The translations under genes were made by a program, and so were the position numbers. The notes beneath the pieces are model-generated. The model did no database searches and had not been told where the DNA came from. It was given only the letters and a program-made list of their open reading frames with translations. 64,000 bases of DNA from Azorinus chamasolen. Taxonomy: Eukaryota > Mollusca > Bivalvia > Cardiida > Solecurtidae. This document shows positions 20,749 through 31,983 of this stretch, in pieces (within the stretch, counting starts at the first letter, position 1; the number at the start of each line of letters is the position of its first letter). The DNA lies in NCBI GenBank assembly GCA_963576725.1, contig OY755242.1:28384725-28448724 (forward strand), given 5' to 3'.

Positions 20749-20993
20749 TTTGCACGCCAAGTAATGTTTCGTCTGCAACAATTATCACCTGCTTCAATTC
20801 TTGAACTAAATTTTCACTCATAAAAAAACATGAAAAAAGTTAAACTCTGATCTGTTGCAAACTTTATTTTACTAACATCCAAATTATCTTTCTATTTTAA
20901 GAAAATACTGTCACGGTAGGCCTATCAAACAGCCTGGATCCTGATAAGAAACCGAAATACTCGGCGTCCGATCTAGATCTAACCTTTTTGCGC
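20749..20993. mobile_element. P4-bearing MITE remnant
   Basis: Begins CTAAACTCTTTGCACGCC and ends just before the next TTAA. The P4 palindrome at 20925-20987 is decayed (CCTGGATCCTGATAAG..CCGATCTAGATC). No coding. Confidence 0.5.
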
Positions 20994-21231
20994 TTAACCC
21001 TTTACTCCATAATACGCCTTTGCAAACAGAGTAGACCCAGATCAAACGGCTCCTATAGGAGCCGTCTGATCTGGGTCTACTCTGTTCGGTTATATAATAA
21101 TATAGATATGATTATACAGTTTCTGCCAGAGCCAAACTTTGTTGTGCCCATGTGCTATTATTACAGTTAATCTAATTAATATTAATGATGTAATTATTTC
21201 TTTCATGAATATTCATTGACTAAAGGGTTAA
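20994..21231 (+). mobile_element. P1 TTAA MITE, intact
   Basis: TTAA at 20994-20997 and 21228-21231. Ends CCCTTTACTCCATAATACGC and ATTCATTGACTAAAGGG. The 68-bp palindrome (21019-21086) has arms CAAACAGAGTAGACCCAGAT and centre CTCCTATAGGAG with one or two mismatches. AT-rich sequence follows the palindrome. This is the best reference copy of P1 here. Non-coding; piggyBac-like by TTAA and the CCC..GGG ends. Confidence 0.9.
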
Positions 21232-21634
21232 CTAAAGGGTTATCCCGTTCAGTGCGAGAAATGATTCACTCATAGTGTCCTTTGCAAATCAAAAAGTGTA
21301 TACAATACAATACAAGACGAATACTGATGCAAGGCATTGGATCGCCGCGAAATTTGTGTACAAGGAAGGTTTTTAATAAGGAACTGTTTTGTTAAGACAA
21401 TTGAAATACAACATTTCATTAAAAACTTAACGAAATATGTAGCCTCTTGAGTGTAATGACGTAGTGACCTAGTTCCGAACCCGACATGATCCATATTTGA
21501 ACTTGACCAAGATTGCATCCAAAAATAACGTATAAGTTGAAAGAAAAAACACTTAATATGGATAATTATCATTAACTATCCCAGTAAAAACCCAAACCGC
21601 CATTAAAAAAAATAGAAAGGAAAAAGAGAGAATT
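21232..21634. other. AT-rich spacer, no gene seen
   Basis: A tandem repeat of the P1 end (CTAAAGGGTTAACTAAAGGG) follows the MITE. Beyond it no motif, RNA gene or repeat could be recognised. Confidence 0.5.
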
Positions 21635-21635
21635 T

Positions 21636-21722
21636 TTTTTTTCGTCAGCGGTGAGAATCGAACCAGGGCTGACTGCACGATAGGCGACCGTGGTAACCAC
21701 TACGCTATCAGGCCAGACATAC
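21636..21722 (-). mobile_element. tRNA-like SINE head
   Basis: On the minus strand GATAGCGTAGTGGTTACCAC (A box) is followed by CCCTGGTTCGATTCTCACC (B box) at normal tRNA spacing. The acceptor ends do not pair (GGCCTGA versus CCGCTGAC), and an A-rich tract follows, so this is a SINE head or degraded tRNA rather than a functional tRNA gene. The sequence resembles tRNA-Val/Asp-type heads. Confidence 0.6.
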
Positions 21723-22775
21723 TTCAAGGGAAATTGAAGATGTATATAAAGTTATCATGCTACTATATTGACGACTTTTTTAAATAAAAAAAATAAAACG
21801 ACTTTTTTAAATAAAAATAAATAAAACAATAAAACTTCATTACAACATTTATCACTCTCATGATAATTTAATCAATAAACTCTAACAAGGGCGGTGATGG
21901 TCATAGACCTAAATATAGCCTGTTCAGTTCCATTAACGAGTGACTTTAGTCCTATCTAAAAATAGAAACCGAGACGACGGAATTCGATTTTGACCATGTA
22001 GAGCCTCCGGTAGAATATTAACCATGTCTGTTTGAATTAACATATCGACTGTCGATTCAAATGATCTTATTTTTCAAATTCGAGCACGTTTTCCCGTCTT
22101 GTAATGTATATCTCTGAAGGGCATAATTTAGAACGAGAGCACCGCAAACAGGTGCACGACTACAGTTTTGACCCGGCTTCAATTCTGCGACTTTGACCCG
22201 GCTTCATTTATGTTTACAAAACTGTTTTTGGCATTTAATGTCGATACTTCGACGAAAAAAGTGTCATAATTATTGTTATTATTGTACATTTGTTTGATAA
22301 ATTTCTTTTTAAACATCGTATGAAGGTTTTTACATCACATATTTCACTACATCAATAATGCAGGTAGAAACTATTCTCTGCCACGCTCTCATGAGCCAAT
22401 TTGTAAAACTTGTCGCTACCCCTCCTACATGGGTAAATACTTTTAAGCATTCCATTAGTGATCGCCGCTCATGCGGCGATCAACAACTCTTTATTGGGAA
22501 GGGGTGTCCCTGCATATGACGCGTTTCATGTTTCAGTTTTATTCGGGTTGGGTTTTAGTTTCGTAACTGTTCGCCCTATTCGCGAATCACTTACAAGAAA
22601 GCGATTGGAGGGATCGGGTGATCATCGGCAAAATTAAAATTAGGTCGCTGATTGTTTTAACTTACTGCCTGGAGCACTGTGATACTGTAAGTACATTTTA
22701 TGCTGAATAGTTGCAACGCAGAAACATACTGAATGTACCTGCTATCCTAGATTGTCTTAAGGCATTGTGCTGTGT
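21723..22775. other. AT-rich spacer, no gene seen
   Basis: No convincing reading frame. A short perfect hairpin GATCGCCGCTCATGCGGCGATC-like structure is at 22459-22480 (arms GATCGCCGC/GCGGCGATC). Repeated AATAAAACGACTTTTTTAAA strings occur near 21770-21830. Confidence 0.5.
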
Positions 22776-22781
22776 ACTGAT

Positions 22782-24475
22782 CAGGGGCGTAGCTTGCCTT
22801 TAACAAATGTGTAGGCACGGCATTTGGTAGGGAGTCTGGGGGCATGCTCCCCTGAAAAAAATGAAAATCTACAATGCTGGAGGGGCATTTTAGGGGGTTC
22901 TGGGAAAACATTATGCAAAATATAAATGATATAAAATGCTTCAAATGTGATAGAATTTACAATTTGGGACAGAAAGATGTTGGGTAATTTGTCAGAAAAA
23001 AACATAGTTGTAGATTTATAGATTTTCTTTCAGTCAATTAGGTGATTTTTGGAATATATTCGTAGTATTTTACTTATTGACAAACTCGCTTTTTAAAGCT
23101 TATAATTTTACTGAACTTTAATTTTCGAAACAAGTTGATCTAGCACCTCGTAATTAAGCTCAGTATGAAAGTTCAGGCTTAATTGTAGATAGTGTGAACC
23201 CAGATCAATTGCTTTTTAAAAAAATGTTATATTCCGACAGAGTTTTTCTACTCAAATTTGTAACACAACACTCTTAATCACATTTTGATGTATGTGTTGC
23301 ACATGACGTGCCAAGCGCGTAGGCAAGTGTTTTTTTTTTATTTTGGCCGAGAAGGATATTAGCAAACTTGTATGGGATGGGTACGGGAGGGGTGTCCCCT
23401 CCCTTTGCCGATTTTCTTTTTTAAATTTGTGTTTTCTTAGATGCGATTTCAATGCATTTTAAGACAATTTATGAGGTGTTATAGCTTTTGTTATTTTACC
23501 AATAAAACGTCATTCTGATTGTCATTTTCCTGCGCGGCTAAGAAACTAAATCTGGTATAAATGAACTATTGTTGAATCAAACAAACATAAGAAACGACGA
23601 GTATACATTTATAAAGTGTAATAACAAAAACTCTGCATTTTTAATACAAAACATCATAATCATTAATGCATGTTATGGCAGTATGCATGTATAAACCCTT
23701 CACCTGCTAGACATGAACTGTAAAATGCACACAGTTAAGATCTAGATGAGATGCCGCGAATAACACAATGTCTCATTAGAATCTAAGTGTGTAGGAGCCC
23801 ATCAGGCGCATGGACATGACCAGTGGCTTGATGGCACTGCTCTATCGACATCTAAATTGATATACATTGTATTCTTTTTTTCCAAAAATACATGTAAAAG
23901 CTGAACTCTTTTTTCCGTCCTTATCGCACATTATGCAGTCAAAGTTTTTGATAGACAAATACATTTTTACCTGATTTGAAATGATAAGAAAGGCACAACT
24001 TCCGTGTCTCATTAAGGATGCAAAGGTTTGTGTTTTCATCTGTAATGCTGAAGTTGGGATCTCCAATATCAGGATATATACATGTATAGATACGTATTAC
24101 TATACGCGCCTAAAAAAACATGTCAGAGCCGAGATACAATAGATCTAGGAGGCGACATTGTGTAATTTGCTGATAATTTTCTTTGACCCATTGATTTATT
24201 ATGAGTCTTTATGACTGAAAACAATTGGTAGGCTATACATCTATTTAACTAAAATAGAAGATACATAAACATTTACAAATCATTCTTCTTATTTGCCCGG
24301 AAGTTCAGAACTTGATGGTGTCCTTGGTCCAGTATAAGGGGTTCAATATAAATCCTTACCCCACTTAGTCGTCATTTTTATTACATTTTCGGCATTTTTA
24401 GCCTTTTTTATTTTTCGAATTCTGAAAAAAAGTGTAGGCCCGTGCCTTTGTGCCTAATAGGAAGCTACGCCACTG
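22782..24475. mobile_element. DNA transposon, 1.7 kb, 6-bp TSD
   Basis: The target duplication ACTGAT is exact (22776-22781 and 24476-24481). Inverted ends CAGGGGCGTAGCTTGCC and GGAAGCTACGCCACTG; further in, TGTAGGCACGG and CCGTGCCT also pair. There is no intact transposase; only short frames. Homopolymer tracts and a nested P4 remnant (23715-23795) lie inside. The superfamily is not clear to me. Confidence 0.8.
23715..23795. mobile_element. P4 palindrome nested in the 1.7-kb transposon
   Basis: CTAGATGAGATGCCGCGAAT and AATGTCTCATTAGAATCTAA form a decayed P4 palindrome without TTAA flanks. It is one more case of P4 outside its usual terminal sequence. Confidence 0.5.
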
Positions 24476-24481
24476 ACTGAT

Positions 24482-25634
24482 AAGTTTGGGTTAGTCCATA
24501 AATCAAGAATTGAAAAGGGGATAGAAGGGTATTGATCTGACTAGGAACCTCGGAGCATCTACTGAATTTTAACGGTGACTTTTAGTTTTATAAATAGCCT
24601 TGCTTGGTTACATGGTAAGCTGGAGAGTATAAATATCCATAATCGTCGACCATTGAGAGTAGTAACTACTGTACCCTGACTAATGCTACTCTTGTTGAGT
24701 AACTGCTCTGAGACACACGTTTTATATTACACGTAGACTAAGCCTATAGTTCAATGCTGTAAGGCGTTTCTTATATCTCGTAAGCAATGACACCCAATAG
24801 TCAGCTATCCTAAATAATATATCTGTTAACTGAACTGTTGGTATCTTATTTGCTAGATAATATATCTGGTTAAATATATGTTACCAAGTAGTTGGCATCT
24901 TGTATGCTGAATAATAGAAGTTGTAACGTCCGTATATCCTTGAAGTACCTGTCCTGTTTAGAGCATTCTGCTGGGTATTAGTCAGAGTAGTCTACCCTTA
25001 GGCTTTAAATACTGTATAGAGGAACAAATCCGGAAATTTCTGGATTTTTGACTTTAATGGTAGCGGCTAAGTAATAACGATTTTGTCTAGGTCATAAAAT
25101 AAGACTACCGCACTCGCTGCTAACAGCATTCCGTTCTAGAAGTCTCGCTCTCGCATAGGTATGAAAGACTCGCTAGTTGTAAAACATGGCAGATCACAGA
25201 GAAAGAGGGTGCCAAGAATTACATATACCCCTTCAAGACAACACCCAAAGACCGTGACAAGTGCGGTACCATATCGACTGGACATCGTTAAGGCGATGCA
25301 GAAGAAACTTGACGGGGCGAGTGCACTGCAAGGTGAGCCAAATGTAGCTGGCAGATACGGTACTCTTGTAATAGACAATATGACGACTTAAAGCAAGCTT
25401 TCATGATTATTACTTGAACTCTGTGGATAAACAGGTCACCATTAGTAAGAAGAAGAGTAATGGGAAAGGTTAGGGGTTAGACCAGGATGTAATAGTTGAA
25501 GAGTCCATCTCTATAAGAGGAAGTACAGGAGGTCGCTTACTACCAACAAAATAGACGTAAACGGTCCGAAGTGCAAGATGTGTGTAGAACAGGATCTACC
25601 GCATATCACAGAGGTCATCTAGGACACAGATTTT
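24482..25634. other. Spacer, possibly 5' LINE sequence at the right
   Basis: No gene recognised. From about 25140 the sequence becomes less AT-rich, with broken frames (for example RKRVPRITYTPSRQHPKTVT), and may belong to the LINE whose endonuclease starts downstream. No diagnostic motif supports this. Confidence 0.35.
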
Positions 25635-26177
25635 GTGAACATCTTAAATGAAAAGATCAGGAATGCATGTTCTCCAGTTCTAAGGCAATGTGGACGCACT
25701 CATACACAAGTCCCATTGGAAGAAAGGAATAGCTCAGAGACACCCGGCAAGAAGCCGCATACAAGGCTTATACAGTTACCCCCAGTCACTGCCGCTAGAC
25801 ACACAGACCCAGTAGTCCCCATAGAGAGCAGGGTAACAGAGGAACAAGAAATTGAGTTAATACAGGAATTCAGTGGAAACTTTGAGGTGTACGGAAAGAG
25901 CGTGGATGATGACGACCCGAGATTGGATTACAAATATATAAGAGGCTATGGTGGAGTGTGTACTTTTTGGAGGAAGGAACTCAACTCACATAATTATAAG
26001 GTAGCATCGCAAGGGAGTCAACTTATGATCATTCTTGATATACAGACAGAGGAAGTTGCGACATGCCTCATAAATGTGTACATGCCGTCAAGTACAAAAA
26101 ACTCCGACTCTGAATATAAGGAAATTCTATGTGAACTACTGGAAATTGTTGATAATTACAAGGCAACTCATGAAATA
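25635..26177 (+). pseudogene. LINE ORF2 endonuclease domain, N-terminal part
   Basis: The open frame ends in a recognisable endonuclease/exonuclease/phosphatase-type segment: YIRGYGGVCTFWRKEL, then LMIILDIQTEE, then CLINVYMPSS and YKEILCELLEIVDNYKATHE. In LINEs this domain nicks the target for target-primed reverse transcription. The domain stops at ~26177 where a Pearl-like element begins and resumes at 27481. The first ~100 residues have no motif I recognise. Non-functional because of the interruption. Confidence 0.75.
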
Positions 26178-27480
26178 ACTAGAGGTTTTTGTCACAAAAA
26201 CGGATGTCTCCCCTCTAATAAAAACAATATGTAAAGGGAAATCACTAAAAATGTTATGGACTTGATGATTGATACTTCCCCTCATTATGCGCTTTCCACA
26301 CCACATTTTTCAAGAAGAAAATGATAACAGCTAATAACTCCAAATATATTGACACCAGAGTTATGGCCCTTGTGCACGACACTTACTTTCATCATGCTCT
26401 TTCCATAAATGAAATGTCATTCCAATAGCATCAGTCGAACAGGAGTTATTGATCGGACTAAAAATGTAACAAAGGGCAATAACTCCAAAAGTATTGAAGC
26501 CAGAGTTATGGCCCTTGTTCATGACGCTTTCTCTCATTATGCTCTTTTCATGTAGGAAGTTTCAATACAATGGCAAGAGCCATGTAGGAGTTATCATCCG
26601 AACAAGAAAGCGTTAAACAAATGTACAAGGGGCAATAACTCTCAATTTATTGAAGCCAGAGTTAAGGACCTTATGCATGACACTTTCTCTTATTATGATC
26701 TTTCCATGTATGAAGTTTCACTCTAATGGCATGTGCCATATAGGAGTTATCATCATGACAAAAATTTGTGATTTTTTTTACAAAGGGCAATAACTCCAAT
26801 ATTAGTGAAACAAGAGTTATGGACCTTAAGCATGACACTTTCTCTTATCATGATCAATCCATGTATGAAGTTTCATTTCAATGGAATGAGCCTTATAGGA
26901 GTTATCATCCTGACAAACAATTGTGATTTTTTTACAAAGGGCAATAACTCCAATATTAGTGAAACAAGAGTTATGGACCTTAAGCATGACACTTTCTCTT
27001 ATCATGATCTTTCCATGTATGAAGTTTCATTCCAATGGCATGAGCCATATAGGAGTTATTGTCCGGACAAAAAATTGTGATTTTTTTTACAAGGGCAATA
27101 GTTCCTATATTAGTGAAGCCAGAGTTATGGACCTTGTGTATGACACTTCCTCTTGTCATGATCTTTCCATATATGAAGTTTCAATCCAATGGCATGAGCC
27201 ATATAGGAGTTATCGTCCGGACAAAAAAAGTGCTATTTTTTTACAAGGGGCAATAACTCCTATATTAGTGAAGCCAGAGTTATGGACCTTGTGCATGACA
27301 CTTCCTCTCATTATGCTCTTGCCATATATGAAGTTTCAATCAACTGGCATCAGGCATATTGAACTTATCGTCCGGACAAAAAAGTGTGACGGACAGACGG
27401 ACAGACGGACAGACAGACAGAGAGACAGACAGACAACTCTCACGAAAACAACATGTCTCCCCCATATAAATATGGGGGGA
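26178..27480 (+). mobile_element. Pearl/HINE-like element B, ~154-bp core x 7
   Basis: Seven tandem copies of a ~154-bp core begin near 26315, 26469, 26623, 26780, 26934, 27089 and 27243 (landmark GGGCAATAACTCC..). Each includes GAGTTATGGACCTT, CATGACACTTTCTCT and CCATATAGGAGTTATC. A (GACAGACG)n tract at 27389-27435 and a terminal hairpin ATGTCTCCCCC..GGGGGGAGACAT (27453-27486) follow. TGTCTCCCC is also present near the left end (26206). It split a LINE endonuclease domain. Long open frames through the array are by-products. Confidence 0.8.
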
Positions 27481-27770
27481 GACATAATTATATGTGGAGA
27501 TATGAATGCCTCAATAAAACGTCATACTCCTAGGGACAATCTATTCAAGAACTTTATACAAGATTTTGGAGTGAGCATTGCAAAAGAAGGCGATGGATCC
27601 ATAAGTTTCTTCCATCACAACGGGAGATTCACCAGAATAGACTACTTTTTATACTGTGGAAAAGGCCAGTTGAAAGGCAGCAAGGTATATGCACATGAAA
27701 TGCATAGTCAGAACTGTTCGGATCATACAGCTATAACAGCACATCTAGAAACATCAGAAAATCGTGTTTT
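27481..27770 (+). pseudogene. LINE ORF2 endonuclease domain, C-terminal part
   Basis: The frame restarts with IIICGDMNAS (GDMN at 27496-27507), continues to RIDYFLY, and ends with NCSDHTAITAHLE (Ser-Asp-His at 27718-27726). GDMN and SDH are catalytic motifs of the endonuclease family, and both are intact. Together with 25635-26177 they form one domain split by the Pearl-like insertion. Sequence after ~27770 is unrelated and no reverse transcriptase follows. Confidence 0.8.
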
Positions 27771-27790
27771 TTATTTACTCAGAAACGATA

Positions 27791-28310
27791 TAGTTGGCGA
27801 CAAAGTGCTCGATTTCACTAAAATCCTTATTCGGGAGCGAATCTGACGCTCTTTTTATGTAGATCCTGATGAGAAATGATGAAACATGTTCAAAAAGAAT
27901 TTCACATACCGGTGACAATGCATTCTACTGCCACATATCCGATTATATCTTTTACAACACTTCAACGCTAACAGACTACACCATTTTGCCCAGCAAGCGT
28001 CTATTCGAATTGATTACTTGTCAATAATGTAGACATTAAAATTATGGAACCCTGCTTTCTTCGTGATTGTGCACGGCGAAGTGGGGAACCAGTATGTGTC
28101 ACACGTTAAAAATGAAAGTAGCCGTTTCTGGTCCTCGGAATTGTCCGAAAAGATTGAATAAGATATGTGGCAATAAAATGCGATGTCACCGGTATGTTAG
28201 ATTCCCTTTGAAAATATTTCATCATTTCTCATTAGTATCTACCAGAAAGAAGCGTCAGCTTCGCTTCCGACTAGGGATTTTAGTGAAATCGAGCCCTTGT
28301 TCGCCAACTA
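27791..28310. mobile_element. TA-flanked inverted-repeat element, 520 bp
   Basis: TA at 27789-27790 and 28311-28312. Arms of ~70 bp: TAGTTGGCGACAAAGTGCTC, GATTTCACTAAAATCC on the left and their inverses on the right (..GGATTTTAGTGAAATC, CGCCAACTA). It lies between the LINE remnant and the right half of a P1 palindrome. The open frame inside (28067-28357) has no motif. Confidence 0.7.
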
Positions 28311-28594
28311 TATCCTATAGGAGCCTTCTGAACAGGGTCTGTTCTGTTTGCTTATGATATAATATAGATATGATTCTACAGTTTCTTCCATGGTCAACAA
28401 TTTCTATATAATTGTGCTTTTATACTACTATAACACTTAATCTAATTAATATACACGATGTCATTATTGCTTAAATGGATATTAATGATACCACACCACA
28501 CCACACATACGCACACATACGCACACATACACACACGGGCGCGAGGTTTGACTGTATATGTATCTTTCTAGCTTTACGAAATGCTCATTTTGAT

Positions 28595-28805
28595 TTAATC
28601 CATTACCTCATAGGCTATTTTTAGATTCAACCCCTTGGAATAAATCTACCGAAAATGAGCATACTAGAGAAAAAGAAAAAAATAGAATTTTGTAGTTTGA
28701 AACCATTGTGATAAATATAGCATTTACTCCTATAGGAGTATAGTAAATTTTCACAAATTTACTTTTACAGAGTCGTCAAAAGGCGCCAATATGAGGGAAT
28801 GGGTT
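28595..28805 (+). mobile_element. P2 MITE nested in RepA copy 2
   Basis: Left TTAA at 28595-28598; the right TTAA is mutated to TTTA. The palindrome is partly deleted (CTCCTATAGGAGTATAGTAAA). The same site in RepA copy 3 holds the intact P2 at 35749-35977. Confidence 0.8.
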
Positions 28806-29243
28806 TACATAACAGCTCCCGCTGTATAGCGGTTCTGCTCTATATAAATTGTACAGTTAAAAAATTAACAGTACAATACAATTGTTCTTGTTTTGTAAAG
28901 AAACATTGCGACATTGTTTGTAGATGTATGGTAATGATATCTTTTACTCGCAAGGTTCAATAGAACCTATATGACTGAGTGATCAGGAATAAAGTGTGCC
29001 GAGATTAATTACAGTAATCAAGGGCTACAAAACACCAGTGCATCCTTGTTGTCGGTTGCTACAACATTTATTTTCCTGTTTGCATAATCGTTGTACATAG
29101 TCTATTAACTAATGACCGAGTTGGGCACAGTTTGGATCCTAATGAAACGCTGATTAATTCGAGTCTTGAGGTGATTGTAAGGATATTGGCCAATGAACAA
29201 AGTCGAAACGATTATTTGATTTCAAAGTTCACATCGGACCTAC

Positions 29244-29487
29244 TTAACCCTTTCCTTCATAGTTATAGCGCATTTTACCCGCATTTGAAAACAGAGTGGA
29301 CCCAGATCAGACGGCTTCTATAGGAGCCGTCTGATCAGGGTCTATGCTGTTTGATTTTTACGTGATTAAGAACTGATTCTGGTTTTTGTTAAGGCAAAAT
29401 ATTACCTTGAAAGGTGTACATGTTATTCTGATAAACATGCATGGTGGCATAAATTCTTACATGAATACCGAACAGGGAAAGGGTTAA
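29244..29487 (+). mobile_element. P1 MITE nested in RepA copy 2
   Basis: TTAA at 29244-29247 and 29484-29487. The palindrome at 29285-29352 is well preserved (CAGATCAGACGGCTTC/TATAGGAGCCGTCTGATC). The P1 elements at 36416-36666 and 588-829 occupy the same site in the other RepA copies. Confidence 0.85.
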
Positions 29488-30200
29488 CACAAGAATAGCA
29501 TCCATTTTGTTCTGTATTCCGCTGCATTGCTGAGTAGCTCGCCGTCCCAACTTAACCCTTATCGTGTCGAAAACAATGTCTGCCAAAACTCTGATATGTT
29601 GCATGTTTTTACTTACTTCTGATTTATAAAAGCGTTTGAGGACTGCTGACCGAGTGTCAAACAGTTACTCGGCGTCTCATCCAGATCCGAACTGTTTGCA
29701 AATGCGATTCTGGTCGAGGCCGGAGGGATGAGGCAGATCTGTTTTTCGTAAACAAACAGAGCAGATCATGGGTCTACTCTATTTGTAAAGGCGCGAAAAT
29801 GCGTATCTATGAGGTAAAGCGTTCAGCAATTTATATTGTATACCTCAATGTTATCAGCTAAAAACTTGGAACAGTGTACCTCGTCCGTGTTCATGTCAGA
29901 CCTTATCGCATTAACCCTATAAACATTTGTAAAAATATGTCTACTCAAATTTGGAGCTGTTGCATTTTTCATTACTTGCTTCAACCAAGCTTTGAGAACC
30001 TTTTTGTCATGAGTCATGACACATGCTTTTGAGAAACTACTGACCAAGTGTGTCATGGCACACGCACCTTTGAGAAACTATTGGCCATGTGTCACAAAAC
30101 AAGGTTTTGAGTCATCCGGATCGAAACTGTTTTCAACTGCGAGTCAGATCGTGGATTGCCGAAACTATTTTTAACTGCGAGCCAGGTCATGGATTGCAGG

Positions 30201-30719
30201 ATAAGAGTTAACTCTTTCACATTCAAAGGCGACTCTATGGTAACCTTGACGAACAGTTTACACCCGTGTGAGAACTTGGTTCCTTATCAAGATGCAATCT
30301 GTTTGGCACCTTGGTTTAGTTTTATTGTCCATAAATTAAAGAAAACTTCATTTTGAAACCTGAAGCAAAAATACTTTCGACAGAGGAAAACATTGGTATC
30401 AGTGCCAGTCTATAAGACAAGTGTGTACAGTTAGACCTAACTAAGCCGGAAGTTCAGATTAGTATCAATGCCAGTCTGTGAGACAAGTCGCAGCTTAATG
30501 CAGGTTGAACATTACGCAGAAAGCTCCCAAAGGAGCTTACACAGAAAGGCCTAAATGGAGATTTCTGCGCGTTCTCCAGAGGCTCAAATCTGACCAATCA
30601 AAACCTTGAGAACTCAAATCTGACCAATCAAAACCTTGAGAACAATCTCAGACTCTACTAAAAAGCTTTATAAGCATGGACCCTGATGGATATTTGCAAA
30701 CTACTGAACTTGGCGTCTT
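30201..30719. other. Spacer with P3, P5 and P4 remnants
   Basis: No gene. GCAGCTTAATGCAGGTTGAAC to TTCTGCGCG at 30487-30570 is a P3 remnant matching 37216-37325. Two tandem copies of CTCAAATCTGACCAATCAAA (30588-30640) form part of P5. P4 sequence at 30675-30727 is the target of the next element. Confidence 0.5.
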
Positions 30720-30727
30720 ATTAGGAT

Positions 30728-31636
30728 CACAGGACCCGTGTACCAGGATTTCAAACAGGACCCGTGTACCACGAGTACAAATATGAATGTAACTCTTGCA
30801 ATTTCAATGATAATTTTGTAATTCTTTCGGCTATTGAAAGCCAACATATTTTACTATCAAATAAATATAATCTTCTGACGGTAACCTATGCACAATTATC
30901 AATCCAACAATGGTTTTCTCAAAATTTCACGTGTTTTCTGGGTCATTGACAAACGTTCGTTCACCCCGGTCTCACTATATCACAGTCATAACCTGGCGAT
31001 TTTCAGTTCAAAAGATGGCGTGGTTCAATAAAACAACCCAAATATATCACCAGTCTCCATTTGTTTTGTCCTCTAAATAAGTGAGCAACATGCAACAGCG
31101 GCTTTTCCGTCTGTCGTTATGTTTCTATTTCGGATGGTGCCATTTTGCAACAAATTTGAATGGAGCCATTTCATTGGATGAGCGATGGAAAAGTTGGGAA
31201 ATCCGTGACGTCACGTCCCTAGTTCTACATCATTCTTTTGATGCTGGGGACTAAAAGATTGGAGGTGGGTGATAGAATTGGTTCGTTTTATCGAACCACG
31301 CCATTTTTTAAAACTGCAAATTACCAGGTTATTGCTGCGATATAGTGAAACCGGGGTGAACGAACGCTTGTCAATGACCCAAAAAAACACGTGAAATTTT
31401 GAGAAAATCATTGTTGGATTGATACTTGTTCATTAGTTACCGTTATAAGATTATAGTTTTTTGATAGAAAACTATATTGACTTTCAATAGCCGAAAGAAT
31501 TTCGAAATTATCATTTAAATTGTAAGAGTTACAGTCATATTTGTACTCGTGGTACACGGATATCCGTTCTGCAAATTGGAACCCTTGTTATTATATAGTA
31601 CATATAGACCCTCAGGAAGCGGTCCAGACCCCTGTG
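30728..31636. mobile_element. hAT-type long inverted-repeat element, copy 2
   Basis: Homologous to 14897-15888. The right end GCGGTCCAGACCCCTGTG is intact. The left end has an internal deletion, leaving CACAGG then ACCCGTGTACC. The target duplication ATTAGGAT / ATCAGGAT (30720-30727, 31637-31644) differs by one base. It lies inside a P4 palindrome. No transposase. Confidence 0.8.
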
Positions 31637-31728
31637 ATCAGGATTAATACTAGGTGACATATAGTCATTAAGTACTGAAACATTTGAGGGAATTCAAGTA
31701 TAGAAAAATTAGAGCAGACAGGCAGGGT

Positions 31729-31983
31729 TTAACCCTTTATTCCATAAATACGCATTTCTACGCCTTTGCAAACAGAGTTGACCCAGACCAGACGGCATCT
31801 ATAGGAGCCGTCTGATCAAGGTCTGCTCAGTTTTCTTATGATGTAATATAGATATGATTCTGCAGTTTCTGTCATGATAAAATTTTGCTGGTCCATGTGC
31901 TGTTACAGCAATTGAATCTTAATTAATATTCGTCATTATTTCTTACATGGTTATTCATGGTTGTTAAGCAGGGTTAGGGTTAA
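31729..31983 (+). mobile_element. P1 TTAA MITE
   Basis: TTAA at 31729-31732 and 31980-31983. The left end CCCTTTATTCCATAAATACG, palindrome at 31768-31835 (centre TCTATAGGAG) and right end CAGGGTTAGGG are recognisable. Non-coding. Confidence 0.8.

Larger units (their letters stand above)
28311..30200 (+). repeat. Dispersed repeat RepA, copy 2
   Basis: From the half P1 palindrome at 28311 through to ~29690 this is colinear with 35480-36870 at high identity, including CACACATACGCACACATAC, P2 at the same place, AGTCGAAACGATTATTTGAT, P1 at the same place, and CGCTGCATTGCTGAGTAGC. From 29690 to 30200 it continues with P4 and P1 remnants and the inverted counterpart of the window's first 480 bp. 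Non-coding. Confidence 0.85.

Noticed and set aside
21636..21722. A functional tRNA gene
   Set aside because: A and B boxes are good, but acceptor arms do not pair and an A-rich tail follows, as in SINEs.
26923..27480. Left ~185 codons of a 307-codon open frame
   Set aside because: This part is translation of the ~154-bp core repeats and microsatellite of a Pearl-like element. Only the part from ~27481 onward is LINE coding.
28067..28357. 96-codon open frame
   Set aside because: It lies within the TA-flanked inverted-repeat element and runs into the P1 palindrome; no motif.
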